Shown here piece after piece: positions 35,332 to 44,931 of a stretch of DNA of 64,000 bases. Origin of the DNA: Niveispirillum lacus (lineage in GTDB: Bacteria; Pseudomonadota; Alphaproteobacteria; Azospirillales; Azospirillaceae); assembly GCF_002251795.1 (NCBI RefSeq), contig NZ_NOXU01000031.1:248001-312000 (forward strand). The letters are read 5' to 3'. Each line of letters starts with the position of its first letter. The first letter of the stretch is position 1. The translations under genes were made by a program, and so were the position numbers. The notes under the pieces were generated by a model, which saw nothing but the letters and a program-made list of their open reading frames with translations, did no database searches and was not told where the DNA came from.

Positions 35332-37140
35332 ATGCGGATCATTCTTCGCGTCTTTGCGATCATCGGCTTCCTGTCGGTGCTTCTCGTCGCCGGGGCCATC
35401 GGTCTTGGTTACCATCTCGCCAGTCGGCAGCCGAAGTTGCCGGACACCATTGTCCTTGAACTGGATCTGGAAAAGCCATTGGCGGAAGCGCCGGCCACCG
35501 ATCCAGTGGCGGGCTTGCTGGGCAACCAGCGGGACACTGTGGAGCAGGTGGTGCGCACACTTAACCGGGCGGCCAAGGACCCGCGGGTGAAGGGCATCAT
35601 CGCCCGCACCGGCAATGGCGTTCATTCCTTTGCGGTTACGCAGGAGTTGCGTGACAGCATCGCCAAACTGCGCAAGGAGGGGCGATTCGCCATCATCCAT
35701 GCCGAAAGTTTTGGTGAACTGGGCAATGGCATGCAGCCCTATTATCTGGCGACGGCGTTTGAGCAGATCTGGATGCAGCCGATGGGCGATCTCGCCATTA
35801 CCGGCATGCAGGCGGAGTTGGCATTTCTGCGCGGCACGCTGGACAAGCTGAATGTCGAACCGCAGTTCCGCCAGCGTGAGGAGTATAAGTCCTTTGCCGA
35901 GCAATACACGGAAACTGGCCCGACACCTGCCAACCGTGAAGCGGTCGACAGCCTGGTCGGCGATCTGTTTAACCAATGGGTCAGCGATGTCGCACTGGCC
36001 CGCGGCCTGAACGAAACGGCGGTGCGTGCGGCGGTGGACAAGGCGCCGCTGCTGGACGCCGACGCCGTAGGGGCCAAGCTGGTCGACAAGTTGGCCTATT
36101 GGGATGAAGCGGTGGACTGGGCCCTGGAAAAGGCCAAAGCCGGTGGGCCGGAAGTGGCCAAGCCAGAGCTGGTCAGCCTGCACGATTACAGCCGTAGTCC
36201 GCCGGAGATGGACCTGTCGATCACCGAGGCGCCGCTGGTTGCCATGATTGTCGGCGATGGCGCCATCCTGCGCGGTGACAGTCAGGCGGACCCGCTGTCC
36301 GGTGCGGAAACATTCGGTGCCGCCACCATTGCCGCCGCCTTTGACGAAGCCATCGAGAATGAGCAGGTCAAAGCCATCCTGTTCCGTGTGAACAGCCCCG
36401 GCGGCAGTGCGGTCGCATCGGAAGTGGTGCGCCGAAAAGTGTTGAAGGCCAAGGCGGCTGGTAAGCCGGTCATCGTGTCGATGGGGTCTGTGGCTGCCTC
36501 TGGCGGCTACTGGGTGTCGATGGGGGCCGACCGTATCGTAGCGGCACCGGGCACGATTACCGGTTCCATCGGCGTCTTGGCCGGCAAGATGGTGTTGCGT
36601 GGCCTGACCGACTGGGCTGGCGTCAATATCGAGCCGATCAGCCGTGGCGCCAACGCGGGCATGTGGTCATCCAACACACCGTTCACACCGGCCCAGGAAG
36701 AGCGGTTGAATGCTTTCCTGGATTCGACCTACGCCTCCTTCACCCAGGGTGTTGCTGATGGTCGCAATCTTCCCCTGGACAAGGTGAAGCAGATCGCCAA
36801 GGGCCGTGTCTATACCGGTCGCCAAGCGAAGGAACTGGGGCTGGTGGATGCGCTGGGTGGCTATGCCACCGCGTTGGCCGAGGTGCGCAAGGTGCTGAAG
36901 TTAGCAGAGGATGCGCCGTTACGCGCCATCACCCTGCCGCAAAAGCGTTCGCAGTTTGAGTTCCTTCTGGACATGCTTTCCGGGGATGCGCGCGTGTCCC
37001 TGGGTGATGCAATGGCCGCGCAGGTGACCGACCGTACCCTGGCGCCATATCGCCCCACGATTGCGGCCCTGGCCCCCTATCTCCGCACCGATCAGGACAT
37101 GGTGGCCGTGATGCCCGCCATGGTGCGGCACGGGTTCTGA
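35332..37140 (+). CDS. sppA: Signal peptide peptidase SppA, 67K type
   Basis: The 602-residue protein has one N-terminal membrane helix (about 6-28) and two tandem S49 domains. SppA breaks down cleaved signal peptides at the inner membrane. The catalytic Ser lies in the C-terminal domain (SMGSVAASGGYW), and the general-base Lys in the N-terminal domain (EEYKSFAEQY), as in E. coli SppA. The ATG at 35332 puts the membrane helix at the usual distance; a GTG at 35302 would add ten residues. Confidence 0.95.
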   Translation: MRIILRVFAIIGFLSVLLVAGAIGLGYHLASRQPKLPDTIVLELDLEKPLAEAPATDPVAGLLGNQRDTVEQVVRTLNRAAKDPRVKGIIARTGNGVHSFAVTQELRDSIAKLRKEGRFAIIHAESFGELGNGMQPYYLATAFEQIWMQPMGDLAITGMQAELAFLRGTLDKLNVEPQFRQREEYKSFAEQYTETGPTPANREAVDSLVGDLFNQWVSDVALARGLNETAVRAAVDKAPLLDADAVGAKLVDKLAYWDEAVDWALEKAKAGGPEVAKPELVSLHDYSRSPPEMDLSITEAPLVAMIVGDGAILRGDSQADPLSGAETFGAATIAAAFDEAIENEQVKAILFRVNSPGGSAVASEVVRRKVLKAKAAGKPVIVSMGSVAASGGYWVSMGADRIVAAPGTITGSIGVLAGKMVLRGLTDWAGVNIEPISRGANAGMWSSNTPFTPAQEERLNAFLDSTYASFTQGVADGRNLPLDKVKQIAKGRVYTGRQAKELGLVDALGGYATALAEVRKVLKLAEDAPLRAITLPQKRSQFEFLLDMLSGDARVSLGDAMAAQVTDRTLAPYRPTIAALAPYLRTDQDMVAVMPAMVRHGF

Positions 37141-37154
37141 GCTGTGACCCTGTT

Positions 37155-37188
37155 GCGGTGATCAGGATCTGATGGTCTTGATCACCGC
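37155..37188 (+). terminator. Hairpin after sppA
   Basis: GCGGTGATCA and TGATCACCGC form a perfect ten-base-pair stem with a 14-base loop, 14 bases after the sppA stop. There is no T-run, so it may end transcription weakly or protect the mRNA end. Confidence 0.45.
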
Positions 37189-37353
37189 TCGTCATGGGCG
37201 GCGTCATCATCCATCGGTTTGGCTGGACCACATCATCCGGATGGCCGAAGGGCGGCGCCCACCGACGCCCCAGTTCGCGACAAGATGTCCCTGTCGCAGT
37301 TTGGCGTGAGACCAAGGTTGCCTGCGGCTCCGTTTGTCCACAGGCACCTTGGG

Positions 37354-38970
37354 TTACGCCATGACCACGCGGTTGCGGCCTTCCAATTTGGCCGTGTACA
37401 GGGCGCGGTCGGCACGGTTCAGGACCTGATCAAGGCTTTCGCCCGCGGCCAGCATGGCGACCCCGACGCTGACGGTGAGGAACCGGTGTTCCATCGGTTC
37501 GGCGTCATGTTTTTCGACCTCCACCCGCAGCCTTTCGGCCACAGCCAACGCCCCGGCTATATCGGTATCGGTTAACAATACCGCGAATTCTTCGCCGCCG
37601 ATTCGGGCCATGACATCCTGTTCCCGCAGCGCCTGCCGGCTGGCCTTGCAGAAGACCACCAGGCTGGCATCGCCGGCGGCGTGGCCGAACTGGTCATTGA
37701 TCGACTTGAAATGGTCGATATCCAGCATCATGAGGCATAGGGGCGTGCCGGTCATCCGAGCCCGTGACACCTCCTTCTGCGCGGTTTCGAGAAAGGACCG
37801 GCGGTTGGGCAGACCGGTAAGACCATCCTGACTGGCCAGGACCCTGAAATGGGCTTCCAGCCGCGACCGTTCAGCCACCTCCATGCGCAGACGCCGGTTC
37901 AAGGCCCGAAACCGCGCTGTGACAAGACCGATGGCCGCTGTCAGCAGGCCCAGGACCCCCAGGGCTGTGTATAGCCATGTCATGTCCGGCTTCTGATCAA
38001 AATCATACAGAAAGCCTGACAGGTCGGTGTCGCGAGGCACCAGGCCGGCGGCAGCAAAACCCTCTGCGATGTGCCGCCAGCGCCCGTCATGCATATAGCC
38101 GACCTCAACCATATCGGCCATCATCAACCGGGCCATTTCCTCCGCTTCGAAGGTCAGGCGTGACCGCTCCAATCCGGGCGCATAGGAGCGGCGGATCAGG
38201 TCGATGGCGGCGGCGGGATCGGCCAGCGCCTCACGCCAGCCGCGCAAACTGGCCTTCCGGAACGCCTGCACGACGGCGGGGGCCTCGCGGATCATCCGGT
38301 CCGACGTGAAGATCGTATCGCCATAGAAGTCGATACCCGCGGCCCGCGGGGAGAAGACTTGGTAGGGAATGCCTGCGGCGCGCAGATCGTAAGGCTCGCT
38401 GGTTGTGTAGGCGGTGATGGCGTCCACCTCTCCCTTGATCAGCGCATCCACCGAACCGCTATGCGGGACAATTGTCAGCATCCCGACAGGCACCCGCTCG
38501 GCCGCCAGGTAGGCCAGCAGTTCCTCCGCATGGGTTTCCAGCATCAGACGGTGGCCCGGAAGGGCATGGACATGAGGCGGACCGGTATCCGTGCGCGTCA
38601 GCAGGACAAACGGGGAGTGCTGCATCAGAGCAGCCAGGGCCACTATCGGTCGCCCCTTCACCCGTTCCACCAGCAGACCAGCCGAGCCAACGCCAAAGTC
38701 GGCTTCACCACGGGCCACGCGTTCGACGGCATCGATGGTGGGGCCACCTTCGATAATGCTGACATCCAGCCCGGCTTCACGGTAATAGCCGCGCTCCAGC
38801 GCCAGATAGAAACCGGCCCCCTGGAATTGATGTGTCCATTTCAATTGCAGACGAACCGGCGTCAGCAAACCGTCACCAGCGGCTTGTGCCCAAGCAGGAG
38901 GTAGCCCGGCAAGCAAAGCCACCAGCAGGGTCGACAAAGCCAGGATCAGAAATTGCAGACGTTGAGGCAT
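37354..38970 (-). CDS. NMT1/THI5-type substrate-binding protein fused to a GGDEF domain
   Basis: The 538-residue protein has a signal sequence (about 1-28) and a periplasmic NMT1/THI5-like substrate-binding domain (about 38-300: LQLKWTHQFQGAGFYLALERG and GEADFGVGSAGLLV). One membrane helix (about 332-352) follows, then a GGDEF diguanylate cyclase domain with an intact GGEEF motif (RIGGEEFAVL). This layout suggests a one-component sensor that reads a pyrimidine, nitrate, sulfonate or similar solute outside and sets c-di-GMP inside. The ligand is unknown. It is monocistronic. Confidence 0.92.
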   Translation of the reverse strand: MPQRLQFLILALSTLLVALLAGLPPAWAQAAGDGLLTPVRLQLKWTHQFQGAGFYLALERGYYREAGLDVSIIEGGPTIDAVERVARGEADFGVGSAGLLVERVKGRPIVALAALMQHSPFVLLTRTDTGPPHVHALPGHRLMLETHAEELLAYLAAERVPVGMLTIVPHSGSVDALIKGEVDAITAYTTSEPYDLRAAGIPYQVFSPRAAGIDFYGDTIFTSDRMIREAPAVVQAFRKASLRGWREALADPAAAIDLIRRSYAPGLERSRLTFEAEEMARLMMADMVEVGYMHDGRWRHIAEGFAAAGLVPRDTDLSGFLYDFDQKPDMTWLYTALGVLGLLTAAIGLVTARFRALNRRLRMEVAERSRLEAHFRVLASQDGLTGLPNRRSFLETAQKEVSRARMTGTPLCLMMLDIDHFKSINDQFGHAAGDASLVVFCKASRQALREQDVMARIGGEEFAVLLTDTDIAGALAVAERLRVEVEKHDAEPMEHRFLTVSVGVAMLAAGESLDQVLNRADRALYTAKLEGRNRVVMA

Positions 38971-39049
38971 CGCCGACCGTGACGGAGTGAAGCTTGTCAG
39001 GCTACACCAGGATGTCTGGATCGGCGGCCGTCAAAACCAGTTCAGAAGG

Positions 39050-39559
39050 TTATTTCGGCTGATCGTCCATCAGCCCAGCCGGCTCCGGCAGATCACTGTC
39101 AGACCGGCCCATGACATCGGTTCCCCAATCCGCAATCAGCAGTCCGCGGCGTTCCTCCAGTTCCTTGATCCTGGACTGGCTACGCAGGCTCATTACCGCT
39201 GCAACGATCTGTGGGATGAAGAAATACATCAGCCAGCCGATGGCCGCTGCGCCGAACATCACCAGCCAGGTGGCCGGATCGGCCAGCATGCGCAGTGTGA
39301 CGGCCATTTCATGACCCTGCTGCCATAGCCGCACGACATAGGGGGCGACACCGCAGAGATTCATCGCGCCGACGGTCAGCGCCGCAGATTTTTCTGGGTC
39401 GCGGTCAATCAGATAAGCCACGAATGTGGGGGCCAACCCCGCCAGAAGCAGAACAGTGGTCGGCATCATCATCAGTCCGGCCGGTGCCAGCAGCACCAGA
39501 AGCAGCAGCGCTCCGCCACCGCTGGGCCGTTTCGGCCGTCGGGTCAACGACCTGGTCAT
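39050..39559 (-). CDS. Membrane protein, partner of the pseudokinase gene
   Basis: The 169-residue protein has about three hydrophobic segments (about 17-50, 60-75 and 95-120) and a charged cytoplasmic C terminus with RIKELEERRGLLIADWG. No family was recognised. Its start overlaps the stop of the upstream kinase-like gene by four bases (39556-39559), so both are co-translated. Since the kinase-like protein ends in a membrane anchor, they may form one inner-membrane complex; this is inference. Confidence 0.75.
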   Translation of the reverse strand: MTRSLTRRPKRPSGGGALLLLVLLAPAGLMMMPTTVLLLAGLAPTFVAYLIDRDPEKSAALTVGAMNLCGVAPYVVRLWQQGHEMAVTLRMLADPATWLVMFGAAAIGWLMYFFIPQIVAAVMSLRSQSRIKELEERRGLLIADWGTDVMGRSDSDLPEPAGLMDDQPK

Positions 39560-41628
39560 GGCATCCTCAACATATAGATCACGGTACCGACCATGGTGAC
39601 GCCGGCCAGGATGGCGGTGACGACGGCCGCAACCTGGCGGCCCGTCCCCTCCGCCATCCCATTTTTGTCATCAGCCGCCGCGCGGAGCTTCTCAATCTGT
39701 CGGGTCAGGCTTTCATATTGCCGCATCGCTGCCAGGAAGCCTTTGTCGTCGGCGCGGATAGCATCGACATTGTCGACGATCCGCACCAGGGCATCCAAGA
39801 CCCCGTCGCGCGCCACCTGTGCCACCTCTGCCTTCATCCGGTCCCGTGTCTCCCGGTTCTTGAACCGTTTGAAGACTGGGTCCATCAGGGCCACCAGCCA
39901 GTTGCAAAGGTTAGGCAGCCGGGCCGGTCCAAAGCGATTCTGCACATCGGCCAGTACCGTGATCAGCGCAATCATGCGACGGGCTGGGTCATGCGGATTG
40001 GACAGCGGCACCAGCAACCGGTCGTTCAGTTTCTTGTGGTGGGTGGTGATGTAGCCCAACACATGCCGATCCACAGGGTCGCGGCCGCGATTAGGCTTGG
40101 TCGCAATCTGGTCCAGCGCGGTCAGCAATTCCGCCGGCGACAGCACATAATAATCCCGAAGCTGTGGCGACAGGCAAGGACAGGCGGGACAGAGTTCGTA
40201 GACGATGCGTTCGATGCCAAATCCCATACCGACATGTTCCAGCAGCGCCCGATACCCGTCATAGGCCTGAACCATCGGCACATATTCCGGCCGGAAATCG
40301 GTCTGGCAATTCACCCAGAAATGCGGAAACTGGGCGAGGACGAATTCGGCGTAAGGCTGGATATTGGTATTCTGCCAGATGGCTTCGGCCAGGGCCGGCC
40401 CCAGGCCGTCAGGCAGGATGGAGAGGCCGCGATAACGGATGGGGGCGGGCGGGTCCAGGGCGATGGACACACGGGTGACCAGCTTGTCTTCCTGGCTCGC
40501 CCCCCGCCCCCCGACGCCCGCCGACGCAATGGCGGTCTGCATCGCTTCGGCCCGCGCCTCATCCCCGACAGAACGGCGCACCCATTTTTCAACATCGCCG
40601 CGCTCAATCAGGGCAGCGGCAGCCGCGCTGGCCCGTGTCAGGGACCGGGACAGCGCCCGGCAATGCATCAACTCTTCACCCTGGAATTCGAATGGGCGCG
40701 CGCCGCGCCGGGGAACCTGCGGCTGTTTGGGCGACATGCGCCGGCCTTGCAGCCACAGGTCCAGGTCAGAGACCGACCAGCGCTGTTTAGGATCGTCGAT
40801 CATCAGCCCGCGCAGCGGTTCCACAAGACTTTGCGGCAGGCGGATCTGACTGGTCAGGGCAGGGTAAGTGCCCTTGTCCATCTTCAGCTTCAGGATGCTT
40901 TCATCATCCAGGTCGGCCAGGGGATTGCGGCCCAGATGCAGCATCAGCAAAGAGACGCCCAGCGCATAAAGGTCATCGCCGATGGTACCCGGCCCCCGTC
41001 CGGCCGGCTGGGCCATGCCGCGTTCGATGGTTTCGACCAGCAGGGGCTGACCGTAACCCACCGGGGTGGATAGGCAATCACCGATGCAGATCACAGGGGA
41101 TGCCGGGTCTTTATGAAACAGGTTGGTCGGCCGCACGGCGCCGCAGGTCATGCCCCGCGCATTCATTTCCCGCAGCGCGAACAGCAGGGTTGGAATCACC
41201 GATCGGATGATCTGATCGTCGGGCAGCGGATCACGTGTTTCGGTCATGTCCTGCATAACGCGCCGACCTCCCGGCCGCTCATAGATCAGGACAAATCGTT
41301 TTTTTCCCTCCGGCGACCAATCGACCGTGCCCCAGTCCAGCAGACGCAGAAGCGCCGGATTCTCGACACCGCGGTAGGTTGCCATCATATCGATCCGGGC
41401 GGGAACCGAACGGTCAGTAACGATGGCGAACGCTTCGGTCTTGCGATCCCGGGATAAGCGAGCGGCATAGGCGGCTCCCCCCGCCGCATCCAATGCCGGC
41501 ATGGGTGTTCCAGGCATGATCTCGCAGCGCCCGCCAAGGTCGACCGGCATTGCGGGCGTTATCGCCTCCAGGCTACGCCGTGAGGGTACGGGGGCCGGCT
41601 TTTCGTCGGGATCGGCGCTGCTGGCCAT
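39556..41628 (-). CDS. Membrane-anchored protein-kinase-like protein (probable pseudokinase)
   Basis: The 690-residue protein has a serine/threonine-kinase-like domain at about 20-310. The catalytic signatures are changed: the HRDLKPxN loop reads CGAVRPTNLF and the DFG motif reads GDC. The later IGDDLYALGVSLLMLHLG matches the helix-F region of kinases, and DDPKQRWSV the kinase end. Without the HRD and DFG aspartates, phosphotransfer is unlikely. The middle part (about 310-640) is helical and unassigned. A single membrane helix closes the protein (VVTAILAGVTMVGTVIYML). The start is uncertain: ATG 41628 or 41694, or TTG 41718, none with a good ribosome-binding site. Confidence 0.8.
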   Translation of the reverse strand: MASSADPDEKPAPVPSRRSLEAITPAMPVDLGGRCEIMPGTPMPALDAAGGAAYAARLSRDRKTEAFAIVTDRSVPARIDMMATYRGVENPALLRLLDWGTVDWSPEGKKRFVLIYERPGGRRVMQDMTETRDPLPDDQIIRSVIPTLLFALREMNARGMTCGAVRPTNLFHKDPASPVICIGDCLSTPVGYGQPLLVETIERGMAQPAGRGPGTIGDDLYALGVSLLMLHLGRNPLADLDDESILKLKMDKGTYPALTSQIRLPQSLVEPLRGLMIDDPKQRWSVSDLDLWLQGRRMSPKQPQVPRRGARPFEFQGEELMHCRALSRSLTRASAAAAALIERGDVEKWVRRSVGDEARAEAMQTAIASAGVGGRGASQEDKLVTRVSIALDPPAPIRYRGLSILPDGLGPALAEAIWQNTNIQPYAEFVLAQFPHFWVNCQTDFRPEYVPMVQAYDGYRALLEHVGMGFGIERIVYELCPACPCLSPQLRDYYVLSPAELLTALDQIATKPNRGRDPVDRHVLGYITTHHKKLNDRLLVPLSNPHDPARRMIALITVLADVQNRFGPARLPNLCNWLVALMDPVFKRFKNRETRDRMKAEVAQVARDGVLDALVRIVDNVDAIRADDKGFLAAMRQYESLTRQIEKLRAAADDKNGMAEGTGRQVAAVVTAILAGVTMVGTVIYMLRMP

Positions 41629-41811
41629 GAGAGGGGGTGGGCTCACTCTGGTCGGAATGGCGGGGTCTGGCTCCGCCCGATCATCGCAAACCATGTGCCA
41701 TTGCACAATGCCGCCCAAAGGGGCTGTCTGCTCCCAGCCTTTTTGCAGAGGGACCTAGAGCCCAGCGTCTCCTGTCACGTGCCCGATGGGTCATACCTAT
41801 CGGGGCCGTTA

Positions 41812-43149
41812 TCAGTGCCCGTGCCGCAGTTCCAAAATCTGATCGGGGTCCAGTGGTCGGTAGTAAAAGTAACCCTGGCCATAATCACATCCAGCATCGG
41901 CCAGAGCCACCAACTGGTTCAGATGCTCGATCCCTTCCACGACAGTCTCCATGCCCAGTCGGCGCGCCAGGTCGACGATAAAATGAACGATGGCCAACTG
42001 CCGCTCATTTTCCACCACATTATCGACGAAGCTTTTGTCGATCTTCAATGTTGTCGCCGGACAATCCACCAGCAGCGAAAGGGCGGAATGTTCGCGTCCG
42101 AAATCGTCTACGGCAATGCCAAACCCTGCCTTGGCGATCTGGCGGACCTGGCCCATCACCGTGTCATTGCTTAACAGCCCTTCCGTAATCTCGACCTCCA
42201 ATCGTTCATGGCGCAGGTCCAAACGCCTGCATTCACGGATCAGGGTCTCCAGCACGCAAGGCCCGTCATTTTCTGCCCCCAGTTGCTGGGGGGACACATT
42301 AATGGACATGCTGATGTCCTGGCCGTGGCGTTGCCAGGCGCTTTTCTGATTAAGGGCTGTTCGCGTCAGCCATTCTCCAATGGGAAAAATGGCCCGTGTG
42401 CGTTCCGCCAGCGGTATGAACTCTGCCGGGGAGACCCGACCCAATTCGGGATGCTGCCAGCGCAACAGGGCTTCCACCCCAATCACCTTGCCCGCACGGA
42501 TGTCTATTTTAGGCTGATAGACAAGTGAAAGGCCGCTGCCATCACGGGCAAACCAAAGCCCATCCTCAATAGCACGCTGCCGGGCCAACCGGCGGCGCAT
42601 GTCGTCGGCGTACCATCCCACCTGCCGTTGTGTGCGCTGGGCATCCTGCTTGGCGGACCGCGCTGCCATGATCAACATATCCATGTTGTCAGCCGGGTCG
42701 GTTACAGAGGCGACGCCGCATGACAATGAAAGGTGGCAGATCGCCATCTCTATCCGTAGCGGTGTTTCCAGGGCACGGACCGTCTCCTCGATCCCGATCT
42801 GCCCGTCCGTCAACATCGCGGCAAATCGTTCACTGTCAAACCGGGCCAGCAGCGCCTCCTTGCCAAAGACCGCCCGCATCCGGTCGCGCATCGTGGACAG
42901 CAGGATGAGCGAAGCATCATACCCAAGACGGGAGATCAGCCCGTCGTAGTCATTCAGTTCCAGATAAATGACAATGGCGCCACGTCCCTGAAGCGGCATT
43001 TGCCGCAACAAGCGGTTGCCCTCCGTCACAAAGCCATGCTTGTTGTAAAGGCCGGTCAGCGGATCGTGCAGGAGTTGTGGCGCGTTGTAAGCGCAGGTGC
43101 AGTCCTCAGGCTGTTTTACGGTTGGAAGCAAACGTTCCATGAGCTGCAC
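41812..43149 (-). CDS. EAL-domain c-di-GMP phosphodiesterase with degenerate GGDEF (twin 1)
   Basis: The 445-residue protein has a GGDEF-like domain (about 28-170) in which the active-site loop reads RFDSERFA instead of RxGGDEFA, so it cannot be a diguanylate cyclase. An intact EAL domain follows (VEALLRW near residue 225, INVSPQQL, EITEGLL, DDFGREHSALSL, VVEGIE). The EAL metal and catalytic residues appear present, so phosphodiesterase activity is likely. No membrane helix or signal peptide is seen. It is a tandem paralogue of the next gene, 125 bases away on the same strand. Confidence 0.9.
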   Translation of the reverse strand: MQLMERLLPTVKQPEDCTCAYNAPQLLHDPLTGLYNKHGFVTEGNRLLRQMPLQGRGAIVIYLELNDYDGLISRLGYDASLILLSTMRDRMRAVFGKEALLARFDSERFAAMLTDGQIGIEETVRALETPLRIEMAICHLSLSCGVASVTDPADNMDMLIMAARSAKQDAQRTQRQVGWYADDMRRRLARQRAIEDGLWFARDGSGLSLVYQPKIDIRAGKVIGVEALLRWQHPELGRVSPAEFIPLAERTRAIFPIGEWLTRTALNQKSAWQRHGQDISMSINVSPQQLGAENDGPCVLETLIRECRRLDLRHERLEVEITEGLLSNDTVMGQVRQIAKAGFGIAVDDFGREHSALSLLVDCPATTLKIDKSFVDNVVENERQLAIVHFIVDLARRLGMETVVEGIEHLNQLVALADAGCDYGQGYFYYRPLDPDQILELRHGH

Positions 43150-43273
43150 CGGCTAAAGTTCATAAAATAGCTTAGTTCGACTCTATTCTTAATCCATGTT
43201 TCCAAAGGTTCAGGTTTCCTGTTTTCTTGTTTGGCCACTGCGATCATTCAGATTTCAGGTGATAAATATGGGA

Positions 43274-44614
43274 TCAGGCATCTGCCTTCAGGCCAAGGAT
43301 GCGATCACCACACATGGGGCGATAGTAGAAATAGCCCTGAGCAACGTCACAGCCACAACCAGCAACGGCCACCAGTTGTCGAATGTCTTCAATGCCTTCC
43401 ACGACTGTCCGCATGCCCAACCCATGGGCCAGTTCTGTGATGAATCGGATAATGGCAACCTGTCGGTCATTGCGCACGACGTTGTCCACAAACCCTTTGT
43501 CGATCTTCAAGGTGCGTGCTGGGCTTTCGGCCAGCAACGACAAGGCGGCGTGGTCACGGCCGAAATCATCAATGACAATGTGGAACCCAGCATCAGCCAG
43601 GGTCCGAACCTCGTCCATTGCCGCCCGGTCTGGCAACAGGCTCTCTGTAATTTCCAGTTCTACCATGGACCGGTCCAGGTCAAGACGATCACATTCATCC
43701 GTCAGGATGTCCATGACCGGGGTGCCGCCGGCCCCTGCTGCCAGTTGCGCGGGTGAGACATTGATACCCACCGACAGATCCAAACCCTTGCGGCGCCACT
43801 CGGCCTGCTGGTTCAGGGTTTCGCGGATGATCCACTCACCCAGCGGGATGATGGTGCGTGTCCGCTCGGCTACCGGCACGAACTCTGCGGGCGAGACCGT
43901 TCCCAGTTCCGGGTGGTGCCAGCGCATCAGTGCCTCCACGCCGGTCACCTGTCCGGAGAGGATGTCCACCTTGGGTTGGTAAACAAGCGCCATTCCGGCA
44001 CCGCCCCGGCTTTCCCACAGGCCGTCCTCAATCGCCCGACTTCGGGCCAACCGTCGGCGTTGGTCGCTGGAGAACACGGAGACCAGATGGCCGGCGGTCA
44101 GCGCCTCGCGGCGGGCAATACGAGCAGCGATCAACAGCATATGCATATTGTCCGCCGCCTCGGGATAGGGAGCGACACCGCAGGTGATGGACAGGTGGTA
44201 GGCGCCATTGCCAATGATCACCGGCGCGTCCTGTATCCGTTGCAGCGCCTCAAACTCGTGCGTTGCATCAGGCAGCAACACAGCAAACCGCTCACAGTCA
44301 AAACGCGCCAAGAGGGCATCATGCCCGAACGCCATTTCCAGTCGCCGCCGTATGGCGTGTAAAAGGTCCATCGCCTCCGAACAGGTCATTCTGGAAACAA
44401 GGCCTTCGTAATTGTTCAACTCTATGAACACTACCTGTGGATGGTGTCCGGCGGCGGCAAGTCCTGGCAGGCGGCGGTTGCCTTCACGGATGAACCCGTC
44501 ATTGTCCAAGAGACCGTTAAGCGGGTCACCACGCGTCAAACGTCCATCCAGGTGAGCGGCCGCCGGAGCGCCCGGCCCTGGGCCAGTTTGATGTGCCAAT
44601 GCCTGCTGATCCAC
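43274..44614 (-). CDS. EAL-domain c-di-GMP phosphodiesterase with degenerate GGDEF (twin 2)
   Basis: The 446-residue protein is collinear with twin 1. Its GGDEF loop reads RFDCERFA, the same kind of loss, and its EAL domain is intact (VEALMRW, INVSPAQL, EITESLL, DDFGRDHAALSL, VVEGIED). The N-terminal 30 residues differ between the twins. The start is taken as GTG 44614, with GAGG about nine bases upstream. The shared loss indicates that duplication came after the GGDEF domain had decayed. Confidence 0.9.
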   Translation of the reverse strand: MDQQALAHQTGPGPGAPAAAHLDGRLTRGDPLNGLLDNDGFIREGNRRLPGLAAAGHHPQVVFIELNNYEGLVSRMTCSEAMDLLHAIRRRLEMAFGHDALLARFDCERFAVLLPDATHEFEALQRIQDAPVIIGNGAYHLSITCGVAPYPEAADNMHMLLIAARIARREALTAGHLVSVFSSDQRRRLARSRAIEDGLWESRGGAGMALVYQPKVDILSGQVTGVEALMRWHHPELGTVSPAEFVPVAERTRTIIPLGEWIIRETLNQQAEWRRKGLDLSVGINVSPAQLAAGAGGTPVMDILTDECDRLDLDRSMVELEITESLLPDRAAMDEVRTLADAGFHIVIDDFGRDHAALSLLAESPARTLKIDKGFVDNVVRNDRQVAIIRFITELAHGLGMRTVVEGIEDIRQLVAVAGCGCDVAQGYFYYRPMCGDRILGLKADA

Positions 44615-44931
44615 CTGACATTACCTCAAATCGCCCAATCAAAAGCTGCACAAGGTGCCAAATCGCCTAGCGTATGTATGCCAGCGTGATTATGCCCATT
44701 TGCAATCATTTGCATCTATTGTAGGCGAACGGGGTACACTTGTCAGATGTCCAGAGGGATAGGGGTATGTTTCAAATAAGGAACAAATGATCGGTGTTGC
44801 GATATACGATTTCCTGACGGTTTCCAAGTCCAGATGCCGTCTGGATACACGGAGATCCGCAACGATATCTTATTTTGTCTGGGTTTTGCGCTCCGCCCGG
44901 ATCGGAATCTTGTTTCCGATTAAGGCCGCGA
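44615..44931. other. Gene-free region between EAL twin 2 and the N-formylglutamate amidohydrolase gene
   Basis: This stretch of 317 bases is less GC-rich than its surroundings. It contains two short perfect inverted repeats: TCCAGA-TGCCG-TCTGGA at 44829-44845, and ATCGGAA with TTCCGAT at 44901-44920, the second just after the minus-strand amidohydrolase stop and perhaps part of its terminator. The promoter of EAL twin 2 should also lie here. Confidence 0.5.

Noticed and set aside
39424-41073. Plus-strand open frame of 549 codons
   Set aside because: It is antisense to the pseudokinase and its membrane partner, without any domain.
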